Below, piece after piece: positions 8,469 through 17,595 of a DNA stretch of 64,000 bases. The position numbers and the translations under genes are program-made. Source of the stretch: JBBPZA01 sp963797015 (lineage in GTDB: Bacteria > Actinomycetota > Thermoleophilia > Solirubrobacterales > Solirubrobacteraceae); the NCBI GenBank assembly GCA_963797015.1, contig CAWCNV010000007.1:186001-250000 (forward strand), given 5' to 3'. Numbering within the stretch: position 1 is the first letter of the stretch; the number at the start of each line of letters is the position of its first letter. Below the pieces are notes generated by a model. That model searched no databases. It was not told the origin of the DNA and saw nothing but the letters and a program-made list of their open reading frames with translations.

Positions 8469-9543
8469 GGGCAGCCGTCACCTGGTCGCGGGCGAGGAAC
8501 TCGGCCACGATGCCCGCGATCCGCTCGGCCGCGTGCCCCTCGCCGAACACCGGCGGGTGCTCGGCCGGTCGCGGGCGCTCGAGCGCGGCCGCGAACGCGT
8601 CACGGTCGACGCCCACGAGCGTGTTCCAGCCCGTCTGCACGGTCTCCACCCACTCCGTCTCCTCGCGCAGGGTGACGCACGGGACGCCCCACACGTAGGC
8701 TTCGCGCTGGACGCCGCCGGAGTCGGTGGCGACGGCGCGCGCACCGCGCTCGAGGGCGAGCATGCGCGTGTAGGGGACAGGGTCCACGAGCTCCAGGTTC
8801 GGCGGCAGCTCGAGCCGCCATTCGCCCAGGCGCGCGCGGGTACGCGGATGTACAGGCAGGACCACACGACAGGGAGCTGCGCCGAGGCAGGCGAGCACTG
8901 CGCCGAGGCGCTCGGGTTGGTCGGTGTTGTAGTTGCGGTGCACGGTGGCGAGCACGTAGTCGCCGTCCGCGGGCGCCGCCGGAAGGCGGTCGCGGGAGGC
9001 GAGCAGGATGTCGCACATAACGTCGCCGGTGAGCTCCACTTGCCCGGCGACCTCTTCTCGCTCGAGGTTCTCGACGGCGGCGGGGGTCGGGGCCAGCAGC
9101 AGCGCCGAGACGCGGTCGGTCTGCACCCGGTTGCGCTCCTCGGGCATGTCCTCGCGGTAGGAGCGCAGCCCCGCCTCCACGTGCATCACCGGGAGTCCCG
9201 CGGCCACCGCGGCGCGCGCGCCCGCGAGCGTGGCGTTCGTATCGCCGCGCACGAGCACCGCGTCGGGGCGCTCGAGCGCGATCACCTCCGCCATGCGCTC
9301 GGTGCCGAGCTCGAGCTGCTCTGCGTCCGAGCGCGAGCCGATCCCGAGGTTGTGCGCGGGCTCGGGCAGGCGCGTGTCGAGGATCTGGTTCCCCGACATC
9401 TGGGCGTCGTAGTGCTGGCCGGTGTGGACCAGGACCTCGTCCACGTGCGGCGCGAGCGCGGCGGTCAGCGGCGCGGCCTGGATGATCTCCGGGCGGGCAC
9501 CGATCACCGACAGCAGGCGCGGCCGACCCATGCGCTCAGCCAC
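8461..9543 (-). CDS. wecB: UDP-N-acetylglucosamine 2-epimerase (non-hydrolysing)
   Basis: 360 residues, the normal length of the family. Motifs run in order GARPEII (15-21), HTGQHYD, RGDTNAT, EAGLRS, PEERNR, TVHRNYNTD and TDSGGVQREA. These include the Asp, two Glu and His residues that act in the 2-epimerisation of UDP-GlcNAc to UDP-ManNAc. The start is taken as GTG 9543; an in-frame ATG lies four codons further in. It is the second gene of the operon, 3 bp after the decarboxylase stop. It might instead be a WbpI-like epimerase acting on a 2,3-diacetamido sugar acid, which would fit the DegT and Gfo/Idh genes in the window. Confidence 0.85.
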   Translation of the reverse strand: MAERMGRPRLLSVIGARPEIIQAAPLTAALAPHVDEVLVHTGQHYDAQMSGNQILDTRLPEPAHNLGIGSRSDAEQLELGTERMAEVIALERPDAVLVRGDTNATLAGARAAVAAGLPVMHVEAGLRSYREDMPEERNRVQTDRVSALLLAPTPAAVENLEREEVAGQVELTGDVMCDILLASRDRLPAAPADGDYVLATVHRNYNTDQPERLGAVLACLGAAPCRVVLPVHPRTRARLGEWRLELPPNLELVDPVPYTRMLALERGARAVATDSGGVQREAYVWGVPCVTLREETEWVETVQTGWNTLVGVDRDAFAAALERPRPAEHPPVFGEGHAAERIAGIVAEFLARDQVTAARA

Positions 9544-9546
9544 TCG

Positions 9547-10497
9547 CTACGCGACGGGAGCGCCGACGAGGGTCTCGAGGCCGGCCTCCTCGATCGTGCG
9601 CTTCAGTCCGTCGCGCAGGGTGACGCGCGGCTCCCAGCCGAGCACCTGGCGGGCGAGGGAGATGTCGGGCTGACGCACCTGCGGGTCGTCGGTGGGAAGC
9701 GCCTCGAAGACGATCTCCGACTTCGAGCCCGTCACCTCGATCACCGCCTCCGCCAGCTCGAGCAGCGTGAATTCGTCGGGGTTTCCGAGGTTAACTGGGT
9801 GGTGATAGCCGGACTCCGCCAGCGCGATGATGCCGCGAATCAGGTCCTCGACGTAGCAGAAGGACCGCGTCTGCTGCCCGTCGCCGAAGACGGTGACCGG
9901 GCGATCCTGGAGCGCCTGGCGCAGGAAGGTGGGGATCGCGCGGCCGTCGTGCGGGCGCATGCGCGCGCCGTAGGTGTTGAAGATGCGGACGATCGCCGTG
10001 TCCACGCCCTGCTGCCGGTGGTAGGCCATCGCCAGCGCCTCGGCGTAGCGCTTGGCCTCGTCGTATACCCCGCGCGGCCCGATCGGGTTGACGTGGCCCC
10101 AGTAGGACTCGGGCTGGGGGTGGATCTTCGGGTCGCCGTAGACCTCGCTGGTCGAGGCGAGCAGGAAGCGCGCGCGGTGGTGCTTGGCCAGCCCGAGCGT
10201 GTGGTGGGTGCCGTACGAGCCGACCTTGAGCGTGTGGAGCGGCAGCCGCAGGTAGTCGATCGGCGACGCCGGCGAGGCGAGGTGGTAGACGAAGTCCACC
10301 TTCTCGTCCACGGTGTAGGGCTCGATGATGTCCGCGTGGAGGTGAACGAAGTCCGGGGTGCGGATGTGCTCGATGTTCACCAGCGATCCGGTCTCGAAGT
10401 TGTCGACGCAGATCACCCTGTGACCGCGGCGAAGCAGCTCGTCGCAGAGGTGGGATCCGAGGAAGCCGGCGCCGCCGGTCACGAGGCAGGTGGGCAT
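9547..10497 (-). CDS. UDP-glucuronate decarboxylase (UDP-xylose synthase), extended SDR
   Basis: 316 residues from ATG 10497. The NAD-binding glycine motif is GGAGFLGS (8-15). VYHLASPASP, ASTSEVYGDP and the catalytic YDEAKR (Tyr145, Lys149) follow in order. GDGQQTRSFCYVEDL is the substrate-loop motif typical of UXS. The enzyme converts UDP-glucuronate to UDP-xylose in the cytoplasm. It is the first gene of the minus-strand EPS operon, with a TATTCT box 8 nt before its start codon. dTDP-glucose 4,6-dehydratase is less likely because the ASPASP and YWGHVNP segments are characteristic of UXS. Confidence 0.88.
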   Translation of the reverse strand: MPTCLVTGGAGFLGSHLCDELLRRGHRVICVDNFETGSLVNIEHIRTPDFVHLHADIIEPYTVDEKVDFVYHLASPASPIDYLRLPLHTLKVGSYGTHHTLGLAKHHRARFLLASTSEVYGDPKIHPQPESYWGHVNPIGPRGVYDEAKRYAEALAMAYHRQQGVDTAIVRIFNTYGARMRPHDGRAIPTFLRQALQDRPVTVFGDGQQTRSFCYVEDLIRGIIALAESGYHHPVNLGNPDEFTLLELAEAVIEVTGSKSEIVFEALPTDDPQVRQPDISLARQVLGWEPRVTLRDGLKRTIEEAGLETLVGAPVA

Positions 10498-10505
10498 GGA
10501 GCCGC

Positions 10506-10511
10506 AGAATA
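10506..10511 (-). promoter_or_regulatory. Putative -10 box, leaderless promoter of the UXS operon
   Basis: TATTCT on the minus strand, followed by 8 nt and then ATG 10497. The predicted transcription start falls at or next to the A of ATG, so the message would be leaderless. No convincing -35 hexamer is visible. The 10498-10736 stretch is the divergent control region of two EPS operons and contains no other gene that I can support. Confidence 0.4.
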
Positions 10512-10736
10512 GACGGGTGACGGGACCGTGCCACCTCAGCACCCCGACAACTGGACCCTTGTCTTACTTTCGCTCGCTAAGATCCGGGCCGCTGGTTTGG
10601 GCCGTGGTCACCCCCGCGGTCGGCTATCGCGCGCGGAGTGCAGGCACTACGATCGGTCGACCGCAGCAACCGTCCTCGGGGTGAGCGAAACCATGGGCCC
10701 AAGCGCGCGTTTGCAGGACGAAGTGCCCCTCAGGCC

Positions 10737-12887
10737 ATGCGAGTAGATCACGACAGCGCCCCTGCAGCGCCGCCTCCGATCGCGGAGGAGGCGGTGCTGG
10801 GCACCCCTCGCCCGATGACACGCAGGGCCGAGCTGCATCGTTCGATGGCCGCGCTCGCCATGGACACCGTGATGCTCGCGGCGAGCGCCGTGGCCGTCGG
10901 GGTCCTGGCCCCGGCCGAGGCGCGCTCGGAGCCCGCCGCCGCCGCGGCCTATCCGGCCGTCGTCCTGGTCCTGCTCGCCGTCACCGGCCGCTACCGGGTC
11001 GGGCCGTCGGTCGGCTCGTGGAGCCACCTGCGCGAGGCCCTGGCCGCGCCGGCCATCGGCGCGCTCGCCGTGTCGGCGGCCGCCGCCCTGGGCAACCGTC
11101 CGCTCGAGGGCGGCCAGACGCTGTGGCTGTGGGGGCTCGGGACGGCCGCGCTGGTGATCGGCCACGTCGCGCTCGCGATCGTCCTCGGCCGCGCCCAGAA
11201 ACGCGGTGCCCTGAGCAGCCCCACGCTGATCGTCGGCGCGGGCCGGGTCGGCCATCTCGTGGCCCGCAGGCTGCTCGAGCGTCCCTCGCTCGGACTGCGA
11301 CCCGTCGGCTTCCTGGACCGCGACCCGATGGCCGCGCCCGACCGCGCCGCGGCGCTTCCGGTGCTCGGGGGAAGCCACGAGCTCGAGGCGGTCGTGCGCG
11401 AGCACCGGATCACGCGCGTCGTCATCGCCTTCTCGACCGCCTCCGACGAGCTCATGCTCTCGGTGGCGCGGCGCTGCGCCGTGATGGGCGTGGGCGTGCA
11501 GATCGTGCCGCGGCTCTACGAGATCGCCGGCGCGCGTCGCAACGCCGCCTACCTCGGCGGGGTCCCGCTCGTCGACCTGCCGATGGACGACCCCGACCGC
11601 TTCGCGCTGCGCGTCAAGTACGCCGTCGACCGCGTCGCGGCCGCGGCCATGCTGCTGCTGCTCTTCCCGCTGCTCGCGCTCGTGGCGCTTGCCGTTCGCG
11701 TCAAGATGGGTCGTCCGATATTCGTCCGCCAGGAGCGGGTGGGACGCAGGGGGCAGGTCTTCGCCATGCTGAAATTCCGAACAATGACCGGGCGACCCGA
11801 CAGCCACGGCGAGGCCGATGCGCAGTGGCTGCGATCGTCGATCGGGGTCGATGTCATGGGCGCCGAGGAGGACGAGGACGCCGGCACCGACCGCACGACG
11901 CCTCTGGGCAGGTTCCTGCGGCGCACGAGCCTCGACGAGGTACCCCAGCTGTGGAACGTCGTGCGCGGCGAGATGTCGATCGTCGGCCCGCGGCCCGAGC
12001 GCGTGGGCTACGTCGACCGCCTCACGCCCGTCATCTACCGCTACGCAGAGCGTCATCGCGTCAAGCCCGGCATGACCGGTTGGGCCCAGGTCAACGGGCT
12101 CCGCGGTCGGACCTCCCTCGCCGATCGCATCGAGTGGGACAATCACTACGTGGAGAACTGGTCCTGGGACCTCGACCTGGCGATTCTCGCCCGTACCGTG
12201 GGCTCGGTCCTGCGCGGGCCGTCCGACGGCCTCAGCGACCACGCGCGCGCCGCGCGGCCCAGCTCGCCGCTCCCGCGGGGTAGGCGGCTGGTGCATCGCC
12301 TCCTTGGCCTCTTCGTGCTGTGCTTCGCGCTGCTGGTGCTCGCGCCCGCCGCCTTCGGTGCCACCGCGGGCCAGGGAAGCGGTCCGTCGGCCGCCGACCA
12401 GTACATCGAGTCGCTCCCCACCGCCACCGGCTCGCAGCCCGCCGACAGCGGCAGCGGCGACGGCTCGGGCGGCGGCTCTGACCGCAGCGGCAGCGCCGCC
12501 GCGGGCGGTGGCAGCTCGGGCGGCGGCGGAAGCTCGGGCGGCGGCTCGGGCTCCGGCGCGAACGGCGGTCGCTCGGGCGCCGGCTCGGCCCTTCCGCTCA
12601 CGGCCTCCGGACGCGCCGCGCTGCGCGGCCAGCCCAGCGGCGGCGTCGCCGACAGCCTGCGCCAGCTCGCGACCAACCCCGAGCTCGGCGCGCCGGTGAG
12701 GTCGCTACCGGCGTCCAAGGCGGCCGACGACGAGCCCGGACTGCCCTCGGCCGCTCTCCACGCGCTGAGCCCCGACGACGGAGGAAGCCAGGTGCTCTGG
12801 CTCGCGATCGCGATGGCCGCGACCGCCGCCGTCGCGGTCGCGGCTGCGCTCGATGGACGTCGTCGCTCGCGGCGCACCGGCGTCTAG
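10737..12887 (+). CDS. Polyprenyl glycosylphosphotransferase fused to a secreted Ser/Gly-rich tail
   Basis: 716 residues from ATG 10737 (an in-frame GTG at 10638 would add 33 residues of unlikely sequence). It has four N-terminal membrane segments, a Rossmann-like domain (LIVGAGRVGHLVA), a further membrane segment, and a catalytic bacterial sugar transferase domain with FVRQERVGRRGQ, FRTM, TSLDEVPQLWNVVRGEMS, VGPRPER and KPGMTGWAQVNGLRG. It transfers a sugar-1-phosphate to undecaprenyl phosphate, the first step of EPS repeat-unit assembly. The family normally stops near residue 505. Here the frame continues from about residue 519 with a signal-peptide-like segment (HRLLGLFVLCFALLVLAPAA), a Ser/Gly-rich stretch, a last membrane helix and a basic tail. 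GTG 12291 could instead start the tail as a separate protein, but there is no stop between. The 3' end overlaps the next gene by 35 bp. Confidence 0.85.
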   Translation: MRVDHDSAPAAPPPIAEEAVLGTPRPMTRRAELHRSMAALAMDTVMLAASAVAVGVLAPAEARSEPAAAAAYPAVVLVLLAVTGRYRVGPSVGSWSHLREALAAPAIGALAVSAAAALGNRPLEGGQTLWLWGLGTAALVIGHVALAIVLGRAQKRGALSSPTLIVGAGRVGHLVARRLLERPSLGLRPVGFLDRDPMAAPDRAAALPVLGGSHELEAVVREHRITRVVIAFSTASDELMLSVARRCAVMGVGVQIVPRLYEIAGARRNAAYLGGVPLVDLPMDDPDRFALRVKYAVDRVAAAAMLLLLFPLLALVALAVRVKMGRPIFVRQERVGRRGQVFAMLKFRTMTGRPDSHGEADAQWLRSSIGVDVMGAEEDEDAGTDRTTPLGRFLRRTSLDEVPQLWNVVRGEMSIVGPRPERVGYVDRLTPVIYRYAERHRVKPGMTGWAQVNGLRGRTSLADRIEWDNHYVENWSWDLDLAILARTVGSVLRGPSDGLSDHARAARPSSPLPRGRRLVHRLLGLFVLCFALLVLAPAAFGATAGQGSGPSAADQYIESLPTATGSQPADSGSGDGSGGGSDRSGSAAAGGGSSGGGGSSGGGSGSGANGGRSGAGSALPLTASGRAALRGQPSGGVADSLRQLATNPELGAPVRSLPASKAADDEPGLPSAALHALSPDDGGSQVLWLAIAMAATAAVAVAAALDGRRRSRRTGV

Positions 12888-14904
12888 CGCCGGCGGCCCC
12901 GCCGGCGGCGGGACCGAGCCGGGCGAGGTTCCGGCCCCTACCCGTCCGGAGCAGCAGCGCCGCCTCGTGCCCGCCGCCGTCGTCTCGCTGGCCGTCGCCG
13001 GGGCGATCTTCGGCGCCGGGCTGGACGGCGGGGTCTACGCGTCTGACAGCCGCGCGGCGTTCGCCGTCGCGGTGTGGTGGGCGCTCGCCCTGTTCGTGGC
13101 GGTCGCGGTGTGGCCGCGAGCGAGGATCCCCACCGCCGCGCTGCTGACCGGCGGCCTGCTCGCGGGCTTCTGCGTCTGGACCGGGCTCTCGGCGCTGTGG
13201 GCGCCGTCGGCCGAGACCGCGCTCGACGAGCTCTCGCGGGTGACCCTCTACCTGGGCGTGTTCGCGATCGTCGTGCTCGCGACACGGCGCGGCAGCGCGC
13301 CGGCGTGGGCCGACGGGCTGGCGCTGGGGATCGTCGCCGTGGCCGTGCTCGCGCTGCTCGCGCGCTTCTTCCCGGACCTGACGACCGCCGACGACGAGCT
13401 GCCCGCGCTGCTGCCCCGCACCTTCCCCCAGCGCCTGACCTATCCGCTGGACTACTGGAACGGACTGGGCATCTTCTGCGCGCTGGCGGTGCCGCTGCTG
13501 TTGCGGGGGGCGACCGCCGCGCGACGCGTCCCGTGGCCGGGGGTCGCGCTCGCCCCCACGCCGATCATCGCGTCGGTCATCTACATGACCTCGTCGCGCG
13601 GAGCGGTGGCCGTCGCCGCCGCCGGCGCGATCGCGTTCCTCGCGTTCTCCCCGCGGCGCCTGTTCACCACCAGCGCGCTGCTCGTCGGCGGCGCCGGCGC
13701 GGCCGGAGCGGTGCTCGTGCTCCACGCGCGGCGGACGCTGGTCGACGGGCCGCTGCACTCATCGACGGCGATCAGCCAGGGCCGAAGCGCGGCGCTGCTG
13801 GTGCTGGTGCTGGTGGTCGCGACGGGCGCGGCGTGGGCGCTGATCGCGCGCGTGGCCCCGCGGCGCGGGCCGGCGCCGCGCGCAGTCCAGGTGGCGATGT
13901 GGGCCGCCGCGGCGCTCGCGGTGATCGCGGCGGTGCTCGTCGCCGGCCCGCGCAAGCGCGTGGACGAGTTCAAGAAGCCGCCGGCCAACTCGGTGCCGGG
14001 GCAGCAGACCGAGGGCTACACCGCGGCCCACCTGACCAGCGGCGCCGGCCAGGGCCGCTGGCAGTTCTGGGGCGGCGCTCTGCGCGAGTTCCGCGCCTAC
14101 CCGGTGGCCGGTTACGGCGCGGGCAGCTTCGAGAGCTGGTGGGCCCAGCACGGCAGCATCACCTACTTCGTCCGCAACGCCCACTCGCTGTGGCTCGAGA
14201 CGCTCGGCGAGCTGGGGATCATCGGCCTGCTGCTGATCGGCGGCGCCTTCCTGGCGGCGCTGGCCGCCGGCCTCTCGCGCCTGCGAGGGCTGAGTGGCGA
14301 CGAGCGAGCGACCGCCGCGGCACTGGTCGCGGTCGTACTCGCCTTCATCCTCGGTGCCGGGATCGACTGGGCGTGGCAGCTGGCCGTGGTCGGCTCCGTG
14401 GCGATCGTGAGCCTCGCGCTGCTCGCCGGGCCGGCCCTCGCACCGGCACCGGCCGGCGCCTCCCCCGCCCCCGACGGCGACCGCTCCCCCACCCGCTGGC
14501 GGCTGCCGCTCGCCGCGCGCGTCGCGGCCGTCTTGCTCGCGCTCGCGATCGTCGTCTACCAGGGGGCGATCCTGCTCGGCGACTCGCGGCTCGACGACAG
14601 CCGTGCCGCGGCGGCGCGCAAGGACACCAAGGCCGCCCTCGACGACGCGCTCGGGGCCCGCCGCCTGCTGCCCTGGAGCTCGGCTCCGCCGCTCCAGCTC
14701 GCGCTGCTCGAGGAGCGCTCGGGCGATGTCGAGGCGGCGCAGCGCTGGATCCGCACGGCGGTCGCCCGCAACGACTCGGACTGGCGTCTGCAGATCACCA
14801 AGACGCGTATCGACCTGGAGGCCGGCGACGCCGCGGCCGCCCGCCGCGACCTCGCGCGGGCCCGCACGCTCAACCCGCGGTCCCCGATCTTTGCGAATCG
14901 ATGA
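12853..14904 (+). CDS. O-antigen ligase/polymerase (Wzy-WaaL type) with C-terminal TPR-like region
   Basis: 683 residues with about 12 membrane segments. A large extracytoplasmic loop contains GRWQFWGGALREFRAYPVAG and a YFVRNAHSLWLETLGELG segment, the H-S-x-x-L-E signature of the Wzy_C/O-antigen ligase family. The C-terminal 120 residues are soluble and helical (DDSRAAAARKDTKAALDDAL and so on), resembling tetratricopeptide repeats, as in actinobacterial members. It would polymerise or ligate lipid-linked glycan outside the membrane. It starts inside the preceding priming transferase gene (35-bp overlap) and is probably co-transcribed with it. Confidence 0.82.
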   Translation: MDVVARGAPASSAGGPAGGGTEPGEVPAPTRPEQQRRLVPAAVVSLAVAGAIFGAGLDGGVYASDSRAAFAVAVWWALALFVAVAVWPRARIPTAALLTGGLLAGFCVWTGLSALWAPSAETALDELSRVTLYLGVFAIVVLATRRGSAPAWADGLALGIVAVAVLALLARFFPDLTTADDELPALLPRTFPQRLTYPLDYWNGLGIFCALAVPLLLRGATAARRVPWPGVALAPTPIIASVIYMTSSRGAVAVAAAGAIAFLAFSPRRLFTTSALLVGGAGAAGAVLVLHARRTLVDGPLHSSTAISQGRSAALLVLVLVVATGAAWALIARVAPRRGPAPRAVQVAMWAAAALAVIAAVLVAGPRKRVDEFKKPPANSVPGQQTEGYTAAHLTSGAGQGRWQFWGGALREFRAYPVAGYGAGSFESWWAQHGSITYFVRNAHSLWLETLGELGIIGLLLIGGAFLAALAAGLSRLRGLSGDERATAAALVAVVLAFILGAGIDWAWQLAVVGSVAIVSLALLAGPALAPAPAGASPAPDGDRSPTRWRLPLAARVAAVLLALAIVVYQGAILLGDSRLDDSRAAAARKDTKAALDDALGARRLLPWSSAPPLQLALLEERSGDVEAAQRWIRTAVARNDSDWRLQITKTRIDLEAGDAAAARRDLARARTLNPRSPIFANR

Positions 14905-14927
14905 CCGTCCTGACGGGTTGAAACCCT

Positions 14928-16385
14928 TTGACTCCCGTGCCTCGGTATCTCCCTGACGCCTGCCCGCGACGGATCGCGGCCCTGGTGGCGAGCTCCCTCG
15001 CGCTGCTCGCCGGCTGCCTCGTGCTCGCGGGCCCCGCCGCGGCCGCCTCCTCGGGGCCGTTCGTGACCGGGTTCACGAACGACTTCTACAACGCGGACGA
15101 TGCGGCGCGCGAGCTGCCGCAGGTCAAGGACCTGGGCGGCAACGTGGTCCAGCTGCCGCTGAACTGGAAGGACATCCCGCGGACCAACCCCGCAGGGGAC
15201 CCGCGGAACCCGAGCTCCTACGACTGGACCGGGTTCGACGCCCAGGTGAAGCGCATCGTGAACGCGGGGCTCGAGCCCACCGTGCTGATCGTGAGCCCGC
15301 CGAAGTCGGCGTCGGGCAGCGACAGCCCGATCGTGGCGCCCAACGCGAAAGCGTACGGCGACTTCGCGCAGGCCGCGGCCACCCACTACAGCGGCTACAT
15401 CGCCGGCATTCCGCGCGTGCGCAGCTGGCAGGCGTGGAACGAGCCCAACACGAGCTTCTTCTTCGACCCCGAGAGCAAGGCGCCCGAGCTCTACCGCGAG
15501 ATGCTGCGCGAGTTCGCCCGCGGGGTATACGACGCGCGCTCCGACGACCTCGTCGTCGCCGGCAACACCTTCCCGAACGTCCTCAACAGCGGCAGCACGC
15601 AGGCGATCGCGCCGCTGCGCTTCATGCGCGAGGTCCTCTGCTTGACCCCGAGCCTCAAGCCGGCGAGCGGCTGCGGGGCGCCGCTGCGCTTCGACGTCTG
15701 GGGCCACCACCCCTACACCACCGGCGGGCCCAACCACAAGGCGTCGAGCTCGAACGCGGACAACGTCGGGCTCGGCGACCTGAAGAACATGCGCAAGCTG
15801 CTCGACGCCGCCCGCAGCACCGGCCGCGTCCAGACCAACACCGGCGGCCGCATCCGGCTGTGGATCACCGAGTTCTCGTGGGACTCGAGCCCGCCCGACT
15901 CCAAGTCAAACGCCCCCACGAGCAGCGAGCTCAAGCGCTGGATCCCGGAGGCGATGTACAACTCCTACGCGGCCGGCGCCGACCTCTTCGTGTGGTTCCG
16001 GATGCGCGACCAGGCCCGCAGCCAGGGCCAGTACCAGTCGGGCATGTACTACGAGGACAACACGATCAAGCCCTACGCCTCGAGCTTCCGCTTCCCGTTC
16101 ATGGCGCGCCCGAACAAGCGCAAGCGCGGTCGTGCGGCGACCGCGCTCGTGTGGGGCCGCACGCCGAACAGCAGCAAGACGAAGCTCACCGTCCAGCAGC
16201 GCATCCGCGGGAGCTGGCGCAAGCTCAAGAAGCTCAAGGCCAACGGCTACGGGGTCTTCCTGGCCACCAAGGTGACCCTGAAGGGCTCGGGCGCGCTGCG
16301 CGCGAAGCTCTCGAACGGCGCGGTCTCGCCGTCCTACGCGCCCAAGGCGAACAAGGACCGCCGGGTCAACCCGTTCGGGGACTGA
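14928..16385 (+). CDS. Secreted clan A (GH39/GH5-like) glycoside hydrolase
   Basis: 485 residues with a signal peptide (LVASSLALLAGCLVLAGPAA then AAS). The (beta/alpha)8 core has the acid/base motif WQAWNEPN and the nucleophile motif LWITEFSWDS, the two glutamates of retaining clan A enzymes. The C-terminal 90 residues are rich in Lys/Arg (RGSWRKLKKLKANGYG) and may bind the wall or glycan. The start is uncertain: TTG 14928 or GTG 14937. A short hairpin (GGGT-TGAA-ACCC then TTT, 14915-14929) lies just before it. The position between a polymerase and a glycosyltransferase gene suggests that it trims or processes the EPS, like PslG (inference). Two paralogues lie at 18974-20485 and 43606-44805. 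Confidence 0.8.
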   Translation: MTPVPRYLPDACPRRIAALVASSLALLAGCLVLAGPAAAASSGPFVTGFTNDFYNADDAARELPQVKDLGGNVVQLPLNWKDIPRTNPAGDPRNPSSYDWTGFDAQVKRIVNAGLEPTVLIVSPPKSASGSDSPIVAPNAKAYGDFAQAAATHYSGYIAGIPRVRSWQAWNEPNTSFFFDPESKAPELYREMLREFARGVYDARSDDLVVAGNTFPNVLNSGSTQAIAPLRFMREVLCLTPSLKPASGCGAPLRFDVWGHHPYTTGGPNHKASSSNADNVGLGDLKNMRKLLDAARSTGRVQTNTGGRIRLWITEFSWDSSPPDSKSNAPTSSELKRWIPEAMYNSYAAGADLFVWFRMRDQARSQGQYQSGMYYEDNTIKPYASSFRFPFMARPNKRKRGRAATALVWGRTPNSSKTKLTVQQRIRGSWRKLKKLKANGYGVFLATKVTLKGSGALRAKLSNGAVSPSYAPKANKDRRVNPFGD

Positions 16386-16406
16386 GCGGCGCGGCAACTC
16401 GCTGAG

Positions 16407-17522
16407 GTGACGGGCGGGGCCCTGCGCAGGCCGCTCCTCGTCTCGCACACCGCGGCGCCTGGCGGGAGCAACGAGGTCCTGCTGGCGATGCTGCGCCATC
16501 GCCCCGGAGAGCTGGCGCCGGCGTGCGTGTTCCTCGACACCGGGCCGGTAGAGCAGCGCGTGCGGGAGTTGGGCGTCCCCACCGCGATCGTGCGCGCCGG
16601 GCGGGTGCGCGAGGCGTGGCGAGCGCCCTGGGTCATACGCCGTCTGCGCGCGGCGATCAGAGCGCACGGCGCCGATCTCGTGTTCGCGCACGTGACCAAG
16701 GCGCACGTCTACGCCGCGCCGGCCGCCCGCCTCGAGCGGCGCCCGTATCTGTGGTGGCACCACGAGCTGCCGGGGCAGAAGCCGGTGATGCACGCGCTCT
16801 CGGCGCGGCTGCCCGCCGCCGCGGTGGTGGTGTCCTCGGACTTCACCGGCGAGCTCCACCGACGCGCGTCACGGCGCACGCCGATCGTGCGCGTCCATCC
16901 GGGGGTCGAGCCGGACGGAACCGAGCCGCCGCCCGCAGACCGCGAGGACAGCGGCCCCGCGGTGCTCGGGACGGTCGGCCGTCTGCAGCGCTGGAAGCGC
17001 GTCGAGCTCGTGCTCGAGGCCATGCCGCTCGTGCTCGAAGCCCTCCCCGGCACGCGCCTGCGCATCCTCGGCGACGCGGCCCCCAACTTCGACACCGACT
17101 ACCCGGACGAGCTCCGCGCCCGCGCGGCGTCGCTCGGAGTCTCGGACGCCGTCGACTTCGCCGGCCACGTCGACGACATGCGCGCCGCGCTCCGCTCCCT
17201 GGACGTCCTGGTCCACTGCGCGGAGGGGGAGCCGTTCGGCCTCGTGCTCGTCGAGGCGATGCTCGAGGCGATCCCCGTCGTGGCGCCCGACTCCGGCGGG
17301 CCGCGCGAGATCGTGCGCGACGGCGTCGACGGGCTGCTGGTCGACGTGACCGACCGCGGGCGTCTGGCCGAGGCGATCCTCACGCTGCTCCGCGACCCCG
17401 CGGAGCGCCGCCGCATGGGCCGATCCGGCCACGCCCACGCGCTCGAGCATTTCACCGCCGAGCGCATGGCGGGCGAGGCATGGGCCGTCGCCCGTCGCGT
17501 CGCGGCCGGCGAGCCTGCCTGA
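16407..17522 (+). CDS. GT4-family glycosyltransferase
   Basis: 371 residues from GTG 16407. The C-terminal GT-B domain contains LGTVGRLQRWKRVELVLEA, FAGHVDDMRAAL and the family signature EPFGLVLVEAMLEAIPVVAPDSGG, including the E-x7-E motif that binds the donor nucleotide. There is no signal peptide or membrane helix. It is the last gene of the plus-strand run, 21 bp after the glycoside hydrolase. The donor and acceptor cannot be read. Downstream, 17518-17572 holds an imperfect inverted repeat (outer arms CCTGACG/CGTCAGG) that might terminate both convergent genes. Confidence 0.82.
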   Translation: MTGGALRRPLLVSHTAAPGGSNEVLLAMLRHRPGELAPACVFLDTGPVEQRVRELGVPTAIVRAGRVREAWRAPWVIRRLRAAIRAHGADLVFAHVTKAHVYAAPAARLERRPYLWWHHELPGQKPVMHALSARLPAAAVVVSSDFTGELHRRASRRTPIVRVHPGVEPDGTEPPPADREDSGPAVLGTVGRLQRWKRVELVLEAMPLVLEALPGTRLRILGDAAPNFDTDYPDELRARAASLGVSDAVDFAGHVDDMRAALRSLDVLVHCAEGEPFGLVLVEAMLEAIPVVAPDSGGPREIVRDGVDGLLVDVTDRGRLAEAILTLLRDPAERRRMGRSGHAHALEHFTAERMAGEAWAVARRVAAGEPA

Positions 17523-17595
17523 CGGCCGCGGACGTCAGCAGGTCGTCGCCGGGGCCGCCGTCACGTCAGGGAGCTCGCCGTGCCCCACCGCGAGG

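Noticed and set aside
10638..10736. Upstream GTG start of the first priming transferase
   Set aside because: The extra 33 residues are Arg/Ser-rich without similarity to the family and fall in the divergent promoter region; ATG 10737 gives the usual N-terminus.
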